This document shows positions 1 to 8,723 of a stretch of 64,000 nt of DNA, piece by piece. The DNA comes from Streptomyces akebiae (GTDB lineage Bacteria > Actinomycetota > Actinomycetes > Streptomycetales > Streptomycetaceae), in assembly GCF_019599145.1 (NCBI RefSeq), contig NZ_CP080647.1:558001-622000 (forward strand), read 5' to 3'. The notes beneath the pieces were generated by a model. It searched no databases. It saw nothing but the letters and a program-made list of their open reading frames with translations, and was not told where the DNA came from. The position numbers and the translations under genes are program-made. Position 1 is the stretch's first letter; every line of letters starts with the position of its first letter.

Positions 1-2
1 TG

Positions 3-1625
3 GTGACGGTCGTGCTCGGCTCGCTCGTGCCCGTCGCGACGGGCCGGATCCTGGGCGAGTACGTGCCGAAGGCCCAGGAGAACCTGATCGTGCAGGTCTG
101 TCTGGCGATCATGCTCGCGAGTGTGGTGTCGGCGGCGTTCCTGCTGCTGCAGAACCTGACGATCCTCCGTCTGGAGGGCCGTATCGAGGCCACGCTGCAA
201 CCGGCGGTCTGGGACCGTCTGTTGCGGCTGCCGACCAAGTTCTTCACCTCGCGTTCCACGGGCGAACTGGCCAGCGCGGCCATGGGCATCAGCGCGATCC
301 GCCGCACCCTGGCAGGCGTCGGCCCGGTGGTCGCCCAGTCGGTGACCGTCGGAGCGGTGAACCTCGCCCTGCTGCTCTGGTACAGCGTCCCGATGGCTCT
401 GGCGGCGATCGGCATGCTGGTCGTCGTGGCGGCGGTGTTCCTCGGCCTCGGTCTGTGGCAGGTCCGCTGGCAGCGCCGTCTGGTGGTGCTGGGCAACAAG
501 CTGAACAACCAGGCCTTCCAGACCCTGCGGGGTCTGCCGAAGCTCCGGGTGGCTGCCGCCGAGAACTACGCCTACGCGGCCTGGGCCGGCGAGTTCGCGC
601 GCAGCCGGGAGCTCCAGCAGAAGGTAGGTGGCATCAAGAACCTCAACACGGTGCTGGGCGCGGTGTATCTCCCCCTGTGCACCCTGCTGATGTTCATGCT
701 GCTGGCGGGCCCGGCACGCGGTTCGATGTCGGCGGCCGAGTTCCTGACCTTCAACACCTCGGTGACGATGCTGCTGACGTCGGTCACCCAGCTGACGGGG
801 GCCTTCGTGTCGGCGGTGGCCGTGCTGCCGCTGTTCGAGGAGATCAAGCCGGTGCTGGAGGCGACGCCGGAGGTCCGCACGGCGAGCACCCGGCCGGGCG
901 TTCTGTCCGGAGCGCTGGAGGCCCGCCGGGTCTCCTTCCGCTATGCGGACGACGGACCGCTCGTGCTGGACGACGTGTCCTTCGCCGTCGAGCCCGGGGA
1001 GTTCGTGGCGATCGTCGGCCCGAGCGGCTGCGGGAAGTCGACCCTGCTGCGCCTGCTCATCGGTTTCGACAGGCCGGTCTCCGGGAGCGTCCTGTACGAC
1101 GGTCAGGACCTCGGCGCCCTGGACCAGTCCGCCGTACGCCGTCAGTGCGGTGTCGTGCTCCAGCACGCACAGCCGTTCACCGGCTCGATCCTGGACGTCA
1201 TCTGCGGCACCGAGCCGTTCACGCCCGAGGAGGCGATGGCGGCGGCCGCGATGGCGGGCCTGGCGGAGGACATCCAGCGCATGCCGATGGGCCTGCACAC
1301 CATCGTCCAGGGCAACGGCGCGATCTCGGGCGGGCAGCGGCAACGCCTGATGATCGCCCAGGCGTTGATCCGCCGTCCCCGCATCCTCTTCTTCGACGAG
1401 GCCACGAGCGCCCTCGACAACGAGACCCAGCGCACGGTCATCGAGAGCACGCGGGCCCTGAACGCCACACGGATCGTCATCGCCCACCGGCTGTCCACGG
1501 TGATGGACGCGGACCGGGTGGTGGTCATGGAGGACGGCAAGGTGGCGGAGGTGGGAGCGCCGGGCGAGCTGCTGGCGAACCCCGCCGGGCGGCTGCACGA
1601 GCTGGTGCGCCGCCAGATGGCCTGA
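3..1625 (+). CDS. NHLM-type bacteriocin ABC transporter, permease/ATPase (5' truncated by window edge)
   Basis: This is the C-terminal 540 residues of an ABC exporter with fused membrane and ATPase domains. Residues 1-280 are an exporter-type membrane domain. The run RLEGRIEATLQPAVWDRLL and the KLRVAAAE stretch are typical of the NHLM bacteriocin-system ATP-binding transporters (TIGR03797-like), which export ribosomal peptides with nitrile-hydratase-type leaders. The ATPase half shows Walker A GPSGCGKST, signature ISGGQRQR, Walker B ILFFDEATSALD and switch histidine IAHRLST. The GTG at base 3 is only the first in-frame codon seen; family members carry a longer N-terminus, so the true start lies off the left edge. 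The gene is convergent with the DUF6338-like gene, 45 bp away. Precursor and modification genes, if present, would lie to the left. Confidence 0.85.
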   Translation: MTVVLGSLVPVATGRILGEYVPKAQENLIVQVCLAIMLASVVSAAFLLLQNLTILRLEGRIEATLQPAVWDRLLRLPTKFFTSRSTGELASAAMGISAIRRTLAGVGPVVAQSVTVGAVNLALLLWYSVPMALAAIGMLVVVAAVFLGLGLWQVRWQRRLVVLGNKLNNQAFQTLRGLPKLRVAAAENYAYAAWAGEFARSRELQQKVGGIKNLNTVLGAVYLPLCTLLMFMLLAGPARGSMSAAEFLTFNTSVTMLLTSVTQLTGAFVSAVAVLPLFEEIKPVLEATPEVRTASTRPGVLSGALEARRVSFRYADDGPLVLDDVSFAVEPGEFVAIVGPSGCGKSTLLRLLIGFDRPVSGSVLYDGQDLGALDQSAVRRQCGVVLQHAQPFTGSILDVICGTEPFTPEEAMAAAAMAGLAEDIQRMPMGLHTIVQGNGAISGGQRQRLMIAQALIRRPRILFFDEATSALDNETQRTVIESTRALNATRIVIAHRLSTVMDADRVVVMEDGKVAEVGAPGELLANPAGRLHELVRRQMA

Positions 1626-1670
1626 GCCGCGCTCGGTGGGTCTCGGAAGGGCTGTGCCGCGGTCCGGCTT

Positions 1671-2324
1671 TCAGTCTCCCGGGACGCCGTTCACGGGGAC
1701 CGCGGTGACCTCGATGAGCCGGATGTGCGCGCCGGGGATGACGACGTAGTCCGCTTCCGAGGGCCGCGGGCGGTCCTCGCCGGGGCTCCGGATCGAGATC
1801 GGGTGGTGCAGGGCGACGTCACGGTAGTAGGTGTCTCGCTCGTCGGAGACCATGTGTCCGCTGCCGCACACCAGCGTGCCGTCGTCCATCAGCACCTGAA
1901 CCGCGGGATCGGCCTCGCCACGGCCGGGCTTGAGGAGTTCGGCCCATACGGTGCCGGGCGCGGTGGACCAGCTGCTCGCGCCGCTGCGGCGGCCGCGCAG
2001 CTCCCCCAGCACGACACAGACGAGCGTGCTGAGGACGAGGACGAGGACGCCGGACCGCACGAGGTGCCAGGCGTGCGAGCGGGCGTAGGCCGCCGCGGAC
2101 AGGGCCCCGTCGAGCGTGGCGAGGCCCGGCACGTGCTCGCCGAGGGCCAGGACGCCCGCCGCGGTGGCCAGCGTCGTGAAGGTGCCGACCGTGAACAGTT
2201 CGGCGATCTCCCGTGCGGCGCCTGGGCGTTCGCGCAGGCTGTGGCGTTCGTAGCGGACGAGGTAGAGGTAGCCGGGGACGGCCGCGTACAGCAGGGCCGC
2301 GAGCCCGGCGAGGCTGGAGGGCAT
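1671..2324 (-). CDS. DUF6338-like membrane protein, last gene of the CHAT operon
   Basis: A 217-residue protein with about three hydrophobic segments (LAGLAALLYAAVPGYLYLV near the N-terminus, a second around residues 40-62, and VLVLVLSTLVCVVLG around residue 100) and a hydrophilic C-terminal half of about 100 residues that probably faces the cytoplasm. The N-terminus and overall plan resemble DUF6338 proteins, which have no known function. The ATG lies 6 bp after the stop of the small proline-rich gene, so translation is probably coupled. As third gene of the operon it is a candidate membrane anchor or effector target for the CHAT protease (inference). The family assignment is from memory of the family pattern, not from a search. 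Confidence 0.7.
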   Translation of the reverse strand: MPSSLAGLAALLYAAVPGYLYLVRYERHSLRERPGAAREIAELFTVGTFTTLATAAGVLALGEHVPGLATLDGALSAAAYARSHAWHLVRSGVLVLVLSTLVCVVLGELRGRRSGASSWSTAPGTVWAELLKPGRGEADPAVQVLMDDGTLVCGSGHMVSDERDTYYRDVALHHPISIRSPGEDRPRPSEADYVVIPGAHIRLIEVTAVPVNGVPGD

Positions 2325-2330
2325 GGACGC

Positions 2331-2564
2331 TCATTCGGCGGGTGGGGGTGTGGGCGGGGCGGGTGGGGGCGGGGGCGGGGCCGGCGAGGTCGGCGGGGGC
2401 GAGGGGCGGGGGCGGTCGGCGGGCCGGTACCGGCTCCTGAGGATGCCCAGGGGGCGGTCCTCGTCCGGTTCCGCGCCCTCGTCCAGAAGATCCCTCAGCG
2501 CCTTGGCCTCCTCTTCGGCGGAGAGCGCGGGCGGTGTCGGCTGCGGCTCCGTCTCGTCCGTCAT
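2331..2564 (-). CDS. small acidic, proline-rich protein between CHAT protease and DUF6338-like gene
   Basis: A 77-residue hydrophilic protein. The start is the ATG at 2564, preceded by GGAAAGGA at good spacing; the longer upstream reading frame is not needed. The first half is acidic and helical (SAEEEAKALRDLLDEG); the second half is low-complexity Pro/Ala/Arg (PPPTSPAPPPPPPAPPTPP). No family recognised. It sits 53 bp after the CHAT gene and 6 bp before the DUF6338-like gene, in the same direction, so it is probably part of one operon. The flexible Pro tail with a charged helical head suggests an adaptor or protease substrate (inference). Confidence 0.7.
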   Translation of the reverse strand: MTDETEPQPTPPALSAEEEAKALRDLLDEGAEPDEDRPLGILRSRYRPADRPRPSPPPTSPAPPPPPPAPPTPPPAE

Positions 2565-2617
2565 CGTCGTCCTTTCCACTCGATGTCGGGTGTCATCGTC
2601 GTCCTCCGGGGCTGTGG

Positions 2618-5326
2618 TCACCTTGCTCCGTACGCCGTGATGCCGGCCCACTTGTCGGTCTGCTCGGGCGACTCGTCGTCGTCCAGCAGTGCCACCGCCG
2701 CCCGTCGGGCGGCTTCCAGCGGAGCGCTGCCGTGGCAGCGGTGGACGATCCACTCGACGCAGTGGTGAATCGCCAGTCTCGACCACATCGGGAAGGGGCT
2801 GGCCAGGACGAAGCCCGCTCCCGCCTCGTGGAAGGCGTGGACCAGCGAGTTGGCGACGTCACCGGCCAGTTCGAGGGGGCTCGGCGTCCGGGGCGTCGGC
2901 CCGGCGAGTGCCCCGTGCCCGCCGCCGCGGTCGGCCGTGGCGCGCAGGCCCGTGCTGCACGCGGTGAGCAGCACCTCCTGGAAGCACATCCGGCTCATGA
3001 GGACTTCGCCTGTCTCGAACATGCCGTCGGTCATCCGTATGCCGGCGCCGAAGGGCGCCCCGGGGTCGGGCAGGCCATGGGTGATGATCTGGAGCACGTC
3101 CGTACGGCCGCGCATGGGTGGCCCGGAGTTCAGCAGGCCCCCCAGCGTCGCGACCGTGGCGTGGCGGCCGGTGAAGGGTTCCTCGCGCAGCCGGTCCGCC
3201 CCCAGGAACCTGGACAGTTGGCGCACCGCCCGCTGTGCCTCGGGGAGCAGCTCGCCGTCGGGCTGTCGGGTGACGCCCAGCAGCGTGGCACGGACCGGTC
3301 CGTCGGGTCTGTGGTCCAGAAGCGGCACACACGAAAGGTTGGGGACGATACCGATGGCTGTTTCTCGGACCACATGGCGGCCGTGGTGGCGCACGACCGT
3401 CCAGGGCAGGGTGTGCAGGCGCCCGTGCGGGGACAGCAGGCATGTGCCGCTGTCCGCGATCTCGTCGGCGAAGGCCGGGGGGATCAGGTCGGCGAGACCG
3501 ATGCCGTGATGGCCCCAGAAGTCCAGGCGTCCGCCTCCTCCCCGGAGTTCGCGCCGATGGGCCTCCAGTGCGGCAAGCGTCTTCTCGTCCAGTCGGCGGA
3601 CAGCCGTGACGAGCCGGCCGTCCGGTCCGGCCAGCAGGGACAGGATCGCGTCGGGGCGTGCGTACAGGCTCAGGGCCACGCAGCGGCCGGGATTGCTTCC
3701 TGGGGCGGCGGTGCCGTAGTCGGCCAGGAAGCGGGTGAGCCGATCCGGGTCGAAGGGCGGGTCGTCCCTGATGAGGTGCCAGCGAGGATCGGTCGCACGG
3801 ATTCTGGTGAGCAGTTCGGCTCGGTGGGCGCGCAGCCGGTCGGCTTCCTTCGCGGAGCCGTGTCGCTCGGCTTCCGCGATCCGTTCGGTCAGTTCGGCGA
3901 ACGCGGCGCGGTCGGGTCCGTTCCGTGCCTCCTGCTCGGTGGTTTCGGCCACCGCGTCCGGTGTGCTCAGCGCGTCCGAGCGGGCCAGCGACAACCGCGC
4001 CGAAAAGGCGCGGGCCTTGAGCAGATCGGTGACGACGGCGCACAGCCGTGCGTCGCCCGTCTCCTCGGCGAAGGCCAGCGCCTCGTCGAGCAGCGGCCGC
4101 CGGAAGCGCAGATGCAGTGTGTCGAAGCGGTGCCCGAGCGGCACGCGCAGCACCCGGTCGAGGGCGAGGGCCATCTCGTGATAGGCGCGCGCCGCACCGG
4201 CCCGATCCTCGCGGTCGCGGTGGGTCCGGGCGCGCTCGGCGTGCAGACCGGCCTCGAGAGAGTCGTCGGGATGGTCGGCCGTGCGGCGCGTCCCCAGGTC
4301 GCACCAGTGCAGCGCCTGTTCCCACCACCTGTCCGCCTTCGACAGCCGGGCCGCCTCGGCACGCATACGGCAGTATGCCGCGCCGCGCACCACCCGCAGA
4401 TGTGCCCGCATCGAACTCCGGTCCTCGACGTGGGCGTCCTCGAACAGCGGGGCGGCCAGATCCAGGCGTCGGTATGCCTCGGCCACCGCGCCGCGGTCGA
4501 GCGCGCAACGGGCCAGCTGCAGCAGTCCCGCTTCCGGCAGACCGGACGCCGTGTACAGCGGCATGCCCATCAGATACGCCCGCTCGGCGGCCTCCGGCCG
4601 GCCGGTGTCCCGTAGCGCGCCCGCTTTCACATCCAGCAGCCGGAAGTAGACGGTGGACGCCTGAAGCAGCCGGGCGACCGTCGCCCGCCCGGCGTCACCG
4701 CCCGCGAGGTGGGCCGCGAGGGGCCTCATCGCTGCGGGGTCGCTCTCGTCGATCGGCCCGTCCGGGAGGACGGCCGCGAGTTCCTTCTCCAGCGGTACCA
4801 GCACCTCCAGGGCGGTTTCGGCGTCGTACAGCCGATGCAATGTCTCGGCCCGCAGCACCCGCAGGTCGCCGTAGGGGGTGGCCGTTGTGCCGTGCAGCGA
4901 CCGGGAAGGCTCGTGGGGCAGGCGGGTGGCCTGGTCCACGAGCGCCAGGGCCTCGGTGAGCCGGCCCTCCTGAAGCTCGTACTGGGCCTTGCCCGCCAGG
5001 AAGTTGCGAAGCTGGTCCGCAGTCGCGTGGGGCGTGAACTCCTCGGCCTCCGCCCAATGCCCCTTGACCTGCCGGTACGTACGGGCTCGGCCTGGATGGG
5101 TGGTCAGCTCGCGGCCGTAGGCGTCCAGCAGAACACCGGCGACGTCGGACGCCTTCACCGGACCCGGTACGGCACCGCCGGGCCCGTCCAGCACCGCCAG
5201 GATCCGTCGCCCGAGGCCGGTCAGCTGCTGGAAGAGCCGTCCGGTCGGCCGTCCCGCGTCAGCCGTCTGCCAGTACCGCGCCCCCAACTCGAAGAAGTGT
5301 CCGGCCAGGTCGTGGAGTTCCACCAT
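2618..5326 (-). CDS. CHAT domain-containing caspase-like protease with TPR-like N-terminus
   Basis: A 902-residue protein. The first 550 residues are helical and repeat-like (Leu/Ala-rich TPR-type helices such as ARTHRDREDRAGAARAYHEM). The C-terminal 300 residues form a CHAT (caspase HetF associated with TPR) domain. The catalytic histidine is His750 in QIITHGLPD and the nucleophile is Cys790 in LLTACSTGL, the usual H...C dyad. The start was moved to the ATG at 5326 (MVELHDLAGHFFELG); the 35 residues upstream are Arg/Gly-rich and look non-coding. It heads a minus-strand operon with the small proline-rich gene and the DUF6338-like gene, divergent from a LAL regulator. CHAT proteases are often switched on by partner proteins, including in antiphage systems; the target here is unknown. 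Confidence 0.85.
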   Translation of the reverse strand: MVELHDLAGHFFELGARYWQTADAGRPTGRLFQQLTGLGRRILAVLDGPGGAVPGPVKASDVAGVLLDAYGRELTTHPGRARTYRQVKGHWAEAEEFTPHATADQLRNFLAGKAQYELQEGRLTEALALVDQATRLPHEPSRSLHGTTATPYGDLRVLRAETLHRLYDAETALEVLVPLEKELAAVLPDGPIDESDPAAMRPLAAHLAGGDAGRATVARLLQASTVYFRLLDVKAGALRDTGRPEAAERAYLMGMPLYTASGLPEAGLLQLARCALDRGAVAEAYRRLDLAAPLFEDAHVEDRSSMRAHLRVVRGAAYCRMRAEAARLSKADRWWEQALHWCDLGTRRTADHPDDSLEAGLHAERARTHRDREDRAGAARAYHEMALALDRVLRVPLGHRFDTLHLRFRRPLLDEALAFAEETGDARLCAVVTDLLKARAFSARLSLARSDALSTPDAVAETTEQEARNGPDRAAFAELTERIAEAERHGSAKEADRLRAHRAELLTRIRATDPRWHLIRDDPPFDPDRLTRFLADYGTAAPGSNPGRCVALSLYARPDAILSLLAGPDGRLVTAVRRLDEKTLAALEAHRRELRGGGGRLDFWGHHGIGLADLIPPAFADEIADSGTCLLSPHGRLHTLPWTVVRHHGRHVVRETAIGIVPNLSCVPLLDHRPDGPVRATLLGVTRQPDGELLPEAQRAVRQLSRFLGADRLREEPFTGRHATVATLGGLLNSGPPMRGRTDVLQIITHGLPDPGAPFGAGIRMTDGMFETGEVLMSRMCFQEVLLTACSTGLRATADRGGGHGALAGPTPRTPSPLELAGDVANSLVHAFHEAGAGFVLASPFPMWSRLAIHHCVEWIVHRCHGSAPLEAARRAAVALLDDDESPEQTDKWAGITAYGAR

Positions 5327-5585
5327 GCGCCCCCGAAATCCCCCTGTGTGTCCCCGATCCCGCTCCCGATCCCGTCGACCGCGAAGGCCACCCGCGTCTG
5401 CCGAGTCCCCGTGGCGCGGTGTGCCCCGCACGGACGAGCGGGATGCGATACCACCGTGCCGGGTTCGAGGGCTGCGTAAATCGGGATGTTCCCTAGTTCC
5501 TGCGGAAGTGGCTGGGGATCAGCCAGAATCGTCACACGGTGTAGTTGCATCGCCACTGATCGGTGGTCATTTCTCGGGGGCTCGG

Positions 5586-8375
5586 GTGACGTTTGGACCT
5601 GGACGATGTGGGCTGCTGTCGCGTGCGGAGGAGCAGGCGCGGGTACGACAGCTCCTCGCGGATGCCCGACGGGGGCGAAGTGGGGTTCTCGTGCTGCACG
5701 GCGAGCCGGGAATCGGGAAGAGCGCCCTGCTGGAGAAGGCGGTGGCGGAAGCCGCAGGGATGACGGTGCTGCGGGCCACGGCAATCGAGATGGAGGCCGA
5801 ACTCGCCTTCGCCGGGCTCGGTGAACTGGTGCGTCCCGTGGAGCAATCGATCGGCCGACTGCCGTCGGCCCAGGCGCGTGCTCTGCGTACCGCCCTGTCA
5901 CTGGAGGAAGGACGGATTCCGGACGGGCTGACGTTAGGGGCGGCCACGCTGACTCTGCTCACGGATGCCGCAGCCACGACACCTGTACTGGTCGCCGTGG
6001 ACGACGCGCACTGGATGGACGAGGCCAGCACCCGCGCGCTGCTCTTCGCTTTCCGGCGCTTGCAGGCCGAGGCGGTGGCCGTGCTGGTCACGGCACGCGA
6101 CGGCGAGGGGTGCCCGTTCATCGAGGCCGGCCTGCCGGCGCTGGCTCTCACCGGTCTCGACCGGGCGGCAGCCGCCACGCTGGTGCGAGGCGTCGCCGAC
6201 ATACCCGCCGACAGCGAGCCGTTCAGACGGCTCTACCGGGAGACCGCGGGCAACCCGCTGGCCCTGTTGGAGGCAGCGTCCGCTCTGCGCGATTCCGTAT
6301 GGGGCGTACAGCCACCGGAAGGGCCCCTGCCGGTGGGTCCACGGCTGACGGCCGCCTATTCCGCCCGGTTGGCCGCCCTGCCGGAGGCCAGTCGTCGCGC
6401 GCTGACGGTTGCGGCGGCCGGATACACCGAGGAGGCCTCGGTCCTGGTCGCGGCGCTTCGCCAGCTGTCCCTGGACGGCGAGGCCCTATCGGCGCCAGAG
6501 GCCGCGAACGTCATCGACCGGTCCGGCAACAAGGTGAGGTTCGCGCATCCGCTGCTGCGCGCCGCCGCGTACCACATGGCGGGCGGCCAGCAGCGACGAG
6601 AAGCCCACCGTGCCCTGGCCGGGGCACTCGCCGACCGGGAGGGCCCGGTGGACCGTGACCAACGCAGCTGGCATCTCGCCGCCGCGGCCGCCGAGCCGGA
6701 TCCGACCACGGCGTCGGCGCTGGCCGATACCGCCGGGCGGGCCCGCGACCGGGGCGCCCTGCCCGCGGCCGTACGCGCCTACGAGCGTGCGGCTGATCTC
6801 TCGCCTCTCCCGGTCGACCGGGCCCGCTACCTGCTGGCGGCGGCAGAGGTGGCACAGCTCGCCGGCCAGGGGGACCGGGCGTTGACTCTGGCAGAGGCGG
6901 CGACGAGCGCCAGCGATGACGCGGCGGTGCGGGCCGGGGCGACCGGGCTGCGCAGTCAGATGCTGCTCGTACGCCAGCCACCACGACGTGTCCACGACCA
7001 GCTGGTCGACATGGCGGTCCCGCTCGACGCGGTACAAGCGGTCCCCTTGTTGGTCGCCGCCGCGGGTGCGGCATGTATGGGCGGCGCGATCGTCCAGGCG
7101 CGGGCGACCGCGGATCGGGCCTCCGCGCTGGCCTGCCGTGGGGAGGCCCCGGTCTTTGATCATTCCGCGGCTCTGATGCGGGCGCACACGATGATGCTCG
7201 CCGGCGAACGCCGCGCGGCCGCCGCCGTGTTCGACTCCTGCGACGAATTCCTCGCCGCGACCGACCCGCTCTCCATCGGCGTCGAGGTGACCAGCTTCTC
7301 GGCGATGGACCTCATGTGGCTGGAGCGGTTCGCCACCGCGAGAACGCTACTGGAACGAGCTGTCCGGTGCGCACGCAGGATGGGGGCCACCGAGCGGCTC
7401 GTTCCCTACCTGACCGTCCTGGCCGACACCCAACTGCGCACCGGCCGCTGGGACGACGCCTACGCCCTGGCAAGCGAAGGAGCCGCCCTGGCCGCCGAGA
7501 TCGGACAGCCGGTGCTACGGGCCTATGCGATCTCCACATCGGCCCGGATCGAGGCCGCCCGCGGACGCGACGCCGAGTGCGCCGAGCATGCCCGTCAGTT
7601 CCGAGGACTCGTCGAGGGCCGGGGCGCGGAGCTGGTCAGCCCCTACATCGACAGCGCACTCGGTCTCCTCGATCTGGGCAACGGCAAGAACTCCGAAGCC
7701 GCGGCCCGCCTGAACGACCTCCAGCAGCGGGTGGCCGCTTCGGGGCTGAGGGAACCGACCGTGTTGCAGCACCAGCCCGACCTGATCGAAGCCTGCCTGG
7801 CTGCGGACGACCGCTCCGGCGCTCAAGCGGCGCTGGACGACCTCATGGAGCAGGTCGGGCCGGCGCCTTCCGTATGGGGACTCGCGGTGAGCGCACGGTG
7901 CCGGGGGCTCGTCGAAGCCGACGAGGATGCCTACCTGGAGGCTCTGCGACACCACGAGCGGCTGCCGGACCCCTTCGCCAAGGCCCGCACCGAGCTCGCT
8001 TACGGACGCTTTCTGCGCAGGAGAAGGAAGCGCGGTGCCGCCCGTCGTCCGCTCACCGCCGCCCGACAGGTCTTCGAGCGCCTCTGCGCCGATCCATGGA
8101 TCGCGCTCGCCGAACGGGAACTCCGAGCGGCCGGATTCGAGACGCCCACCCGTCGCGGCCGGGAACCGGTCGCGCTGACGGAACGAGAGACGCAGGTCGC
8201 GGTCCTCGTCGCCAAGGGGCACACCAACCGCGAGGTGGCCGCGGCGCTGTTCCTGTCGGACAAGACGGTCGAGTACCACCTCAACCACATCTACGCCAAA
8301 CTCCGCGTTCGGTCCCGAGTCGAACTCGCCGGCCGTCTGGCCGTCGACACGGACCTTCCCGCGCGCACGCCCTAG
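5586..8375 (+). CDS. LAL-type LuxR family transcriptional regulator (ATPase + HTH), contains a TTA codon
   Basis: About 929 residues, the normal size for large ATP-binding LuxR regulators. An N-terminal STAND-type ATPase has Walker A LHGEPGIGKSALLEKA and Walker B VLVAVDDAHWMDE. The long middle part is helical and TPR-like. The C-terminus is a LuxR helix-turn-helix (LTERETQVAVLVAKGHTNREVAAAL, then KTVEYHLNHIYAKLRV). The start is the GTG at 5586, just before GPGRCGLLSRAEEQ; CGGGGG lies upstream, so the site is only fair. A TTA leucine codon at 5934-5936 (codon 117) makes translation dependent on the bldA tRNA. It is divergent from the CHAT operon with about 260 bp between starts, making it the natural candidate regulator (inference). 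Confidence 0.85.
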   Translation: MTFGPGRCGLLSRAEEQARVRQLLADARRGRSGVLVLHGEPGIGKSALLEKAVAEAAGMTVLRATAIEMEAELAFAGLGELVRPVEQSIGRLPSAQARALRTALSLEEGRIPDGLTLGAATLTLLTDAAATTPVLVAVDDAHWMDEASTRALLFAFRRLQAEAVAVLVTARDGEGCPFIEAGLPALALTGLDRAAAATLVRGVADIPADSEPFRRLYRETAGNPLALLEAASALRDSVWGVQPPEGPLPVGPRLTAAYSARLAALPEASRRALTVAAAGYTEEASVLVAALRQLSLDGEALSAPEAANVIDRSGNKVRFAHPLLRAAAYHMAGGQQRREAHRALAGALADREGPVDRDQRSWHLAAAAAEPDPTTASALADTAGRARDRGALPAAVRAYERAADLSPLPVDRARYLLAAAEVAQLAGQGDRALTLAEAATSASDDAAVRAGATGLRSQMLLVRQPPRRVHDQLVDMAVPLDAVQAVPLLVAAAGAACMGGAIVQARATADRASALACRGEAPVFDHSAALMRAHTMMLAGERRAAAAVFDSCDEFLAATDPLSIGVEVTSFSAMDLMWLERFATARTLLERAVRCARRMGATERLVPYLTVLADTQLRTGRWDDAYALASEGAALAAEIGQPVLRAYAISTSARIEAARGRDAECAEHARQFRGLVEGRGAELVSPYIDSALGLLDLGNGKNSEAAARLNDLQQRVAASGLREPTVLQHQPDLIEACLAADDRSGAQAALDDLMEQVGPAPSVWGLAVSARCRGLVEADEDAYLEALRHHERLPDPFAKARTELAYGRFLRRRRKRGAARRPLTAARQVFERLCADPWIALAERELRAAGFETPTRRGREPVALTERETQVAVLVAKGHTNREVAAALFLSDKTVEYHLNHIYAKLRVRSRVELAGRLAVDTDLPARTP

Positions 8376-8480
8376 GGAGATCCCCGGTGTGTGCCGTGCC
8401 GCTGCCCCATAGCGTGCACAGCACAACGGGCTCCACCTATGTGCGAGCCAGGCGCCGCTCGGGGGAAGGACCACGATCAG

Positions 8481-8657
8481 GTGCGCAATTTCATCATCTT
8501 CGTTGAATTTCTGGCGGCGATCATCTTTCTGCTGACCTTGGTGTCGACATGCACGGCTCCGGATTCTCCTCCAGCCACCCCCTACCCGCCCCACCAGGTG
8601 CCTGCGCCGCCTCCGCCGCCTTGCTGCGATGCCGTCAGCTGCTGGTGCCCACCGTGA
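8481..8657 (+). CDS. 58-residue membrane/secreted peptide with Cys-rich tail
   Basis: GTG start with a strong GGGGGAAGGA site 10 bp upstream. The N-terminus is one hydrophobic helix (NFIIFVEFLAAIIFLLTLV) that uses unusually A/T-ended codons. It is followed by LVSTC, which resembles a lipobox except that Thr occupies the -1 position, then a Pro-rich linker and a tail with four cysteines (PCCDAVSCWCPP). It lies 105 bp after the LAL gene, in the same direction. No family recognised. It could be a lipoprotein, a one-pass membrane peptide or a small secreted disulfide peptide. Support is the ribosome site, the clean hydrophobic segment and the ordered tail; no homologue was checked. Confidence 0.5.
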   Translation: MRNFIIFVEFLAAIIFLLTLVSTCTAPDSPPATPYPPHQVPAPPPPPCCDAVSCWCPP

Positions 8658-8723
8658 CACAGAGCCGGTCCGGGTGGCGGGGCCGTGCGAGTCGGCCGGT
8701 GACGGACCGTGCCCTGGCTCCGC

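Noticed and set aside
2534..4615. 693-codon plus-strand open frame
   Set aside because: It is the antisense of the CHAT gene. It has Gln/Gly/Arg-rich translation with no domain and no ribosome site; long antisense frames are usual at this GC content.
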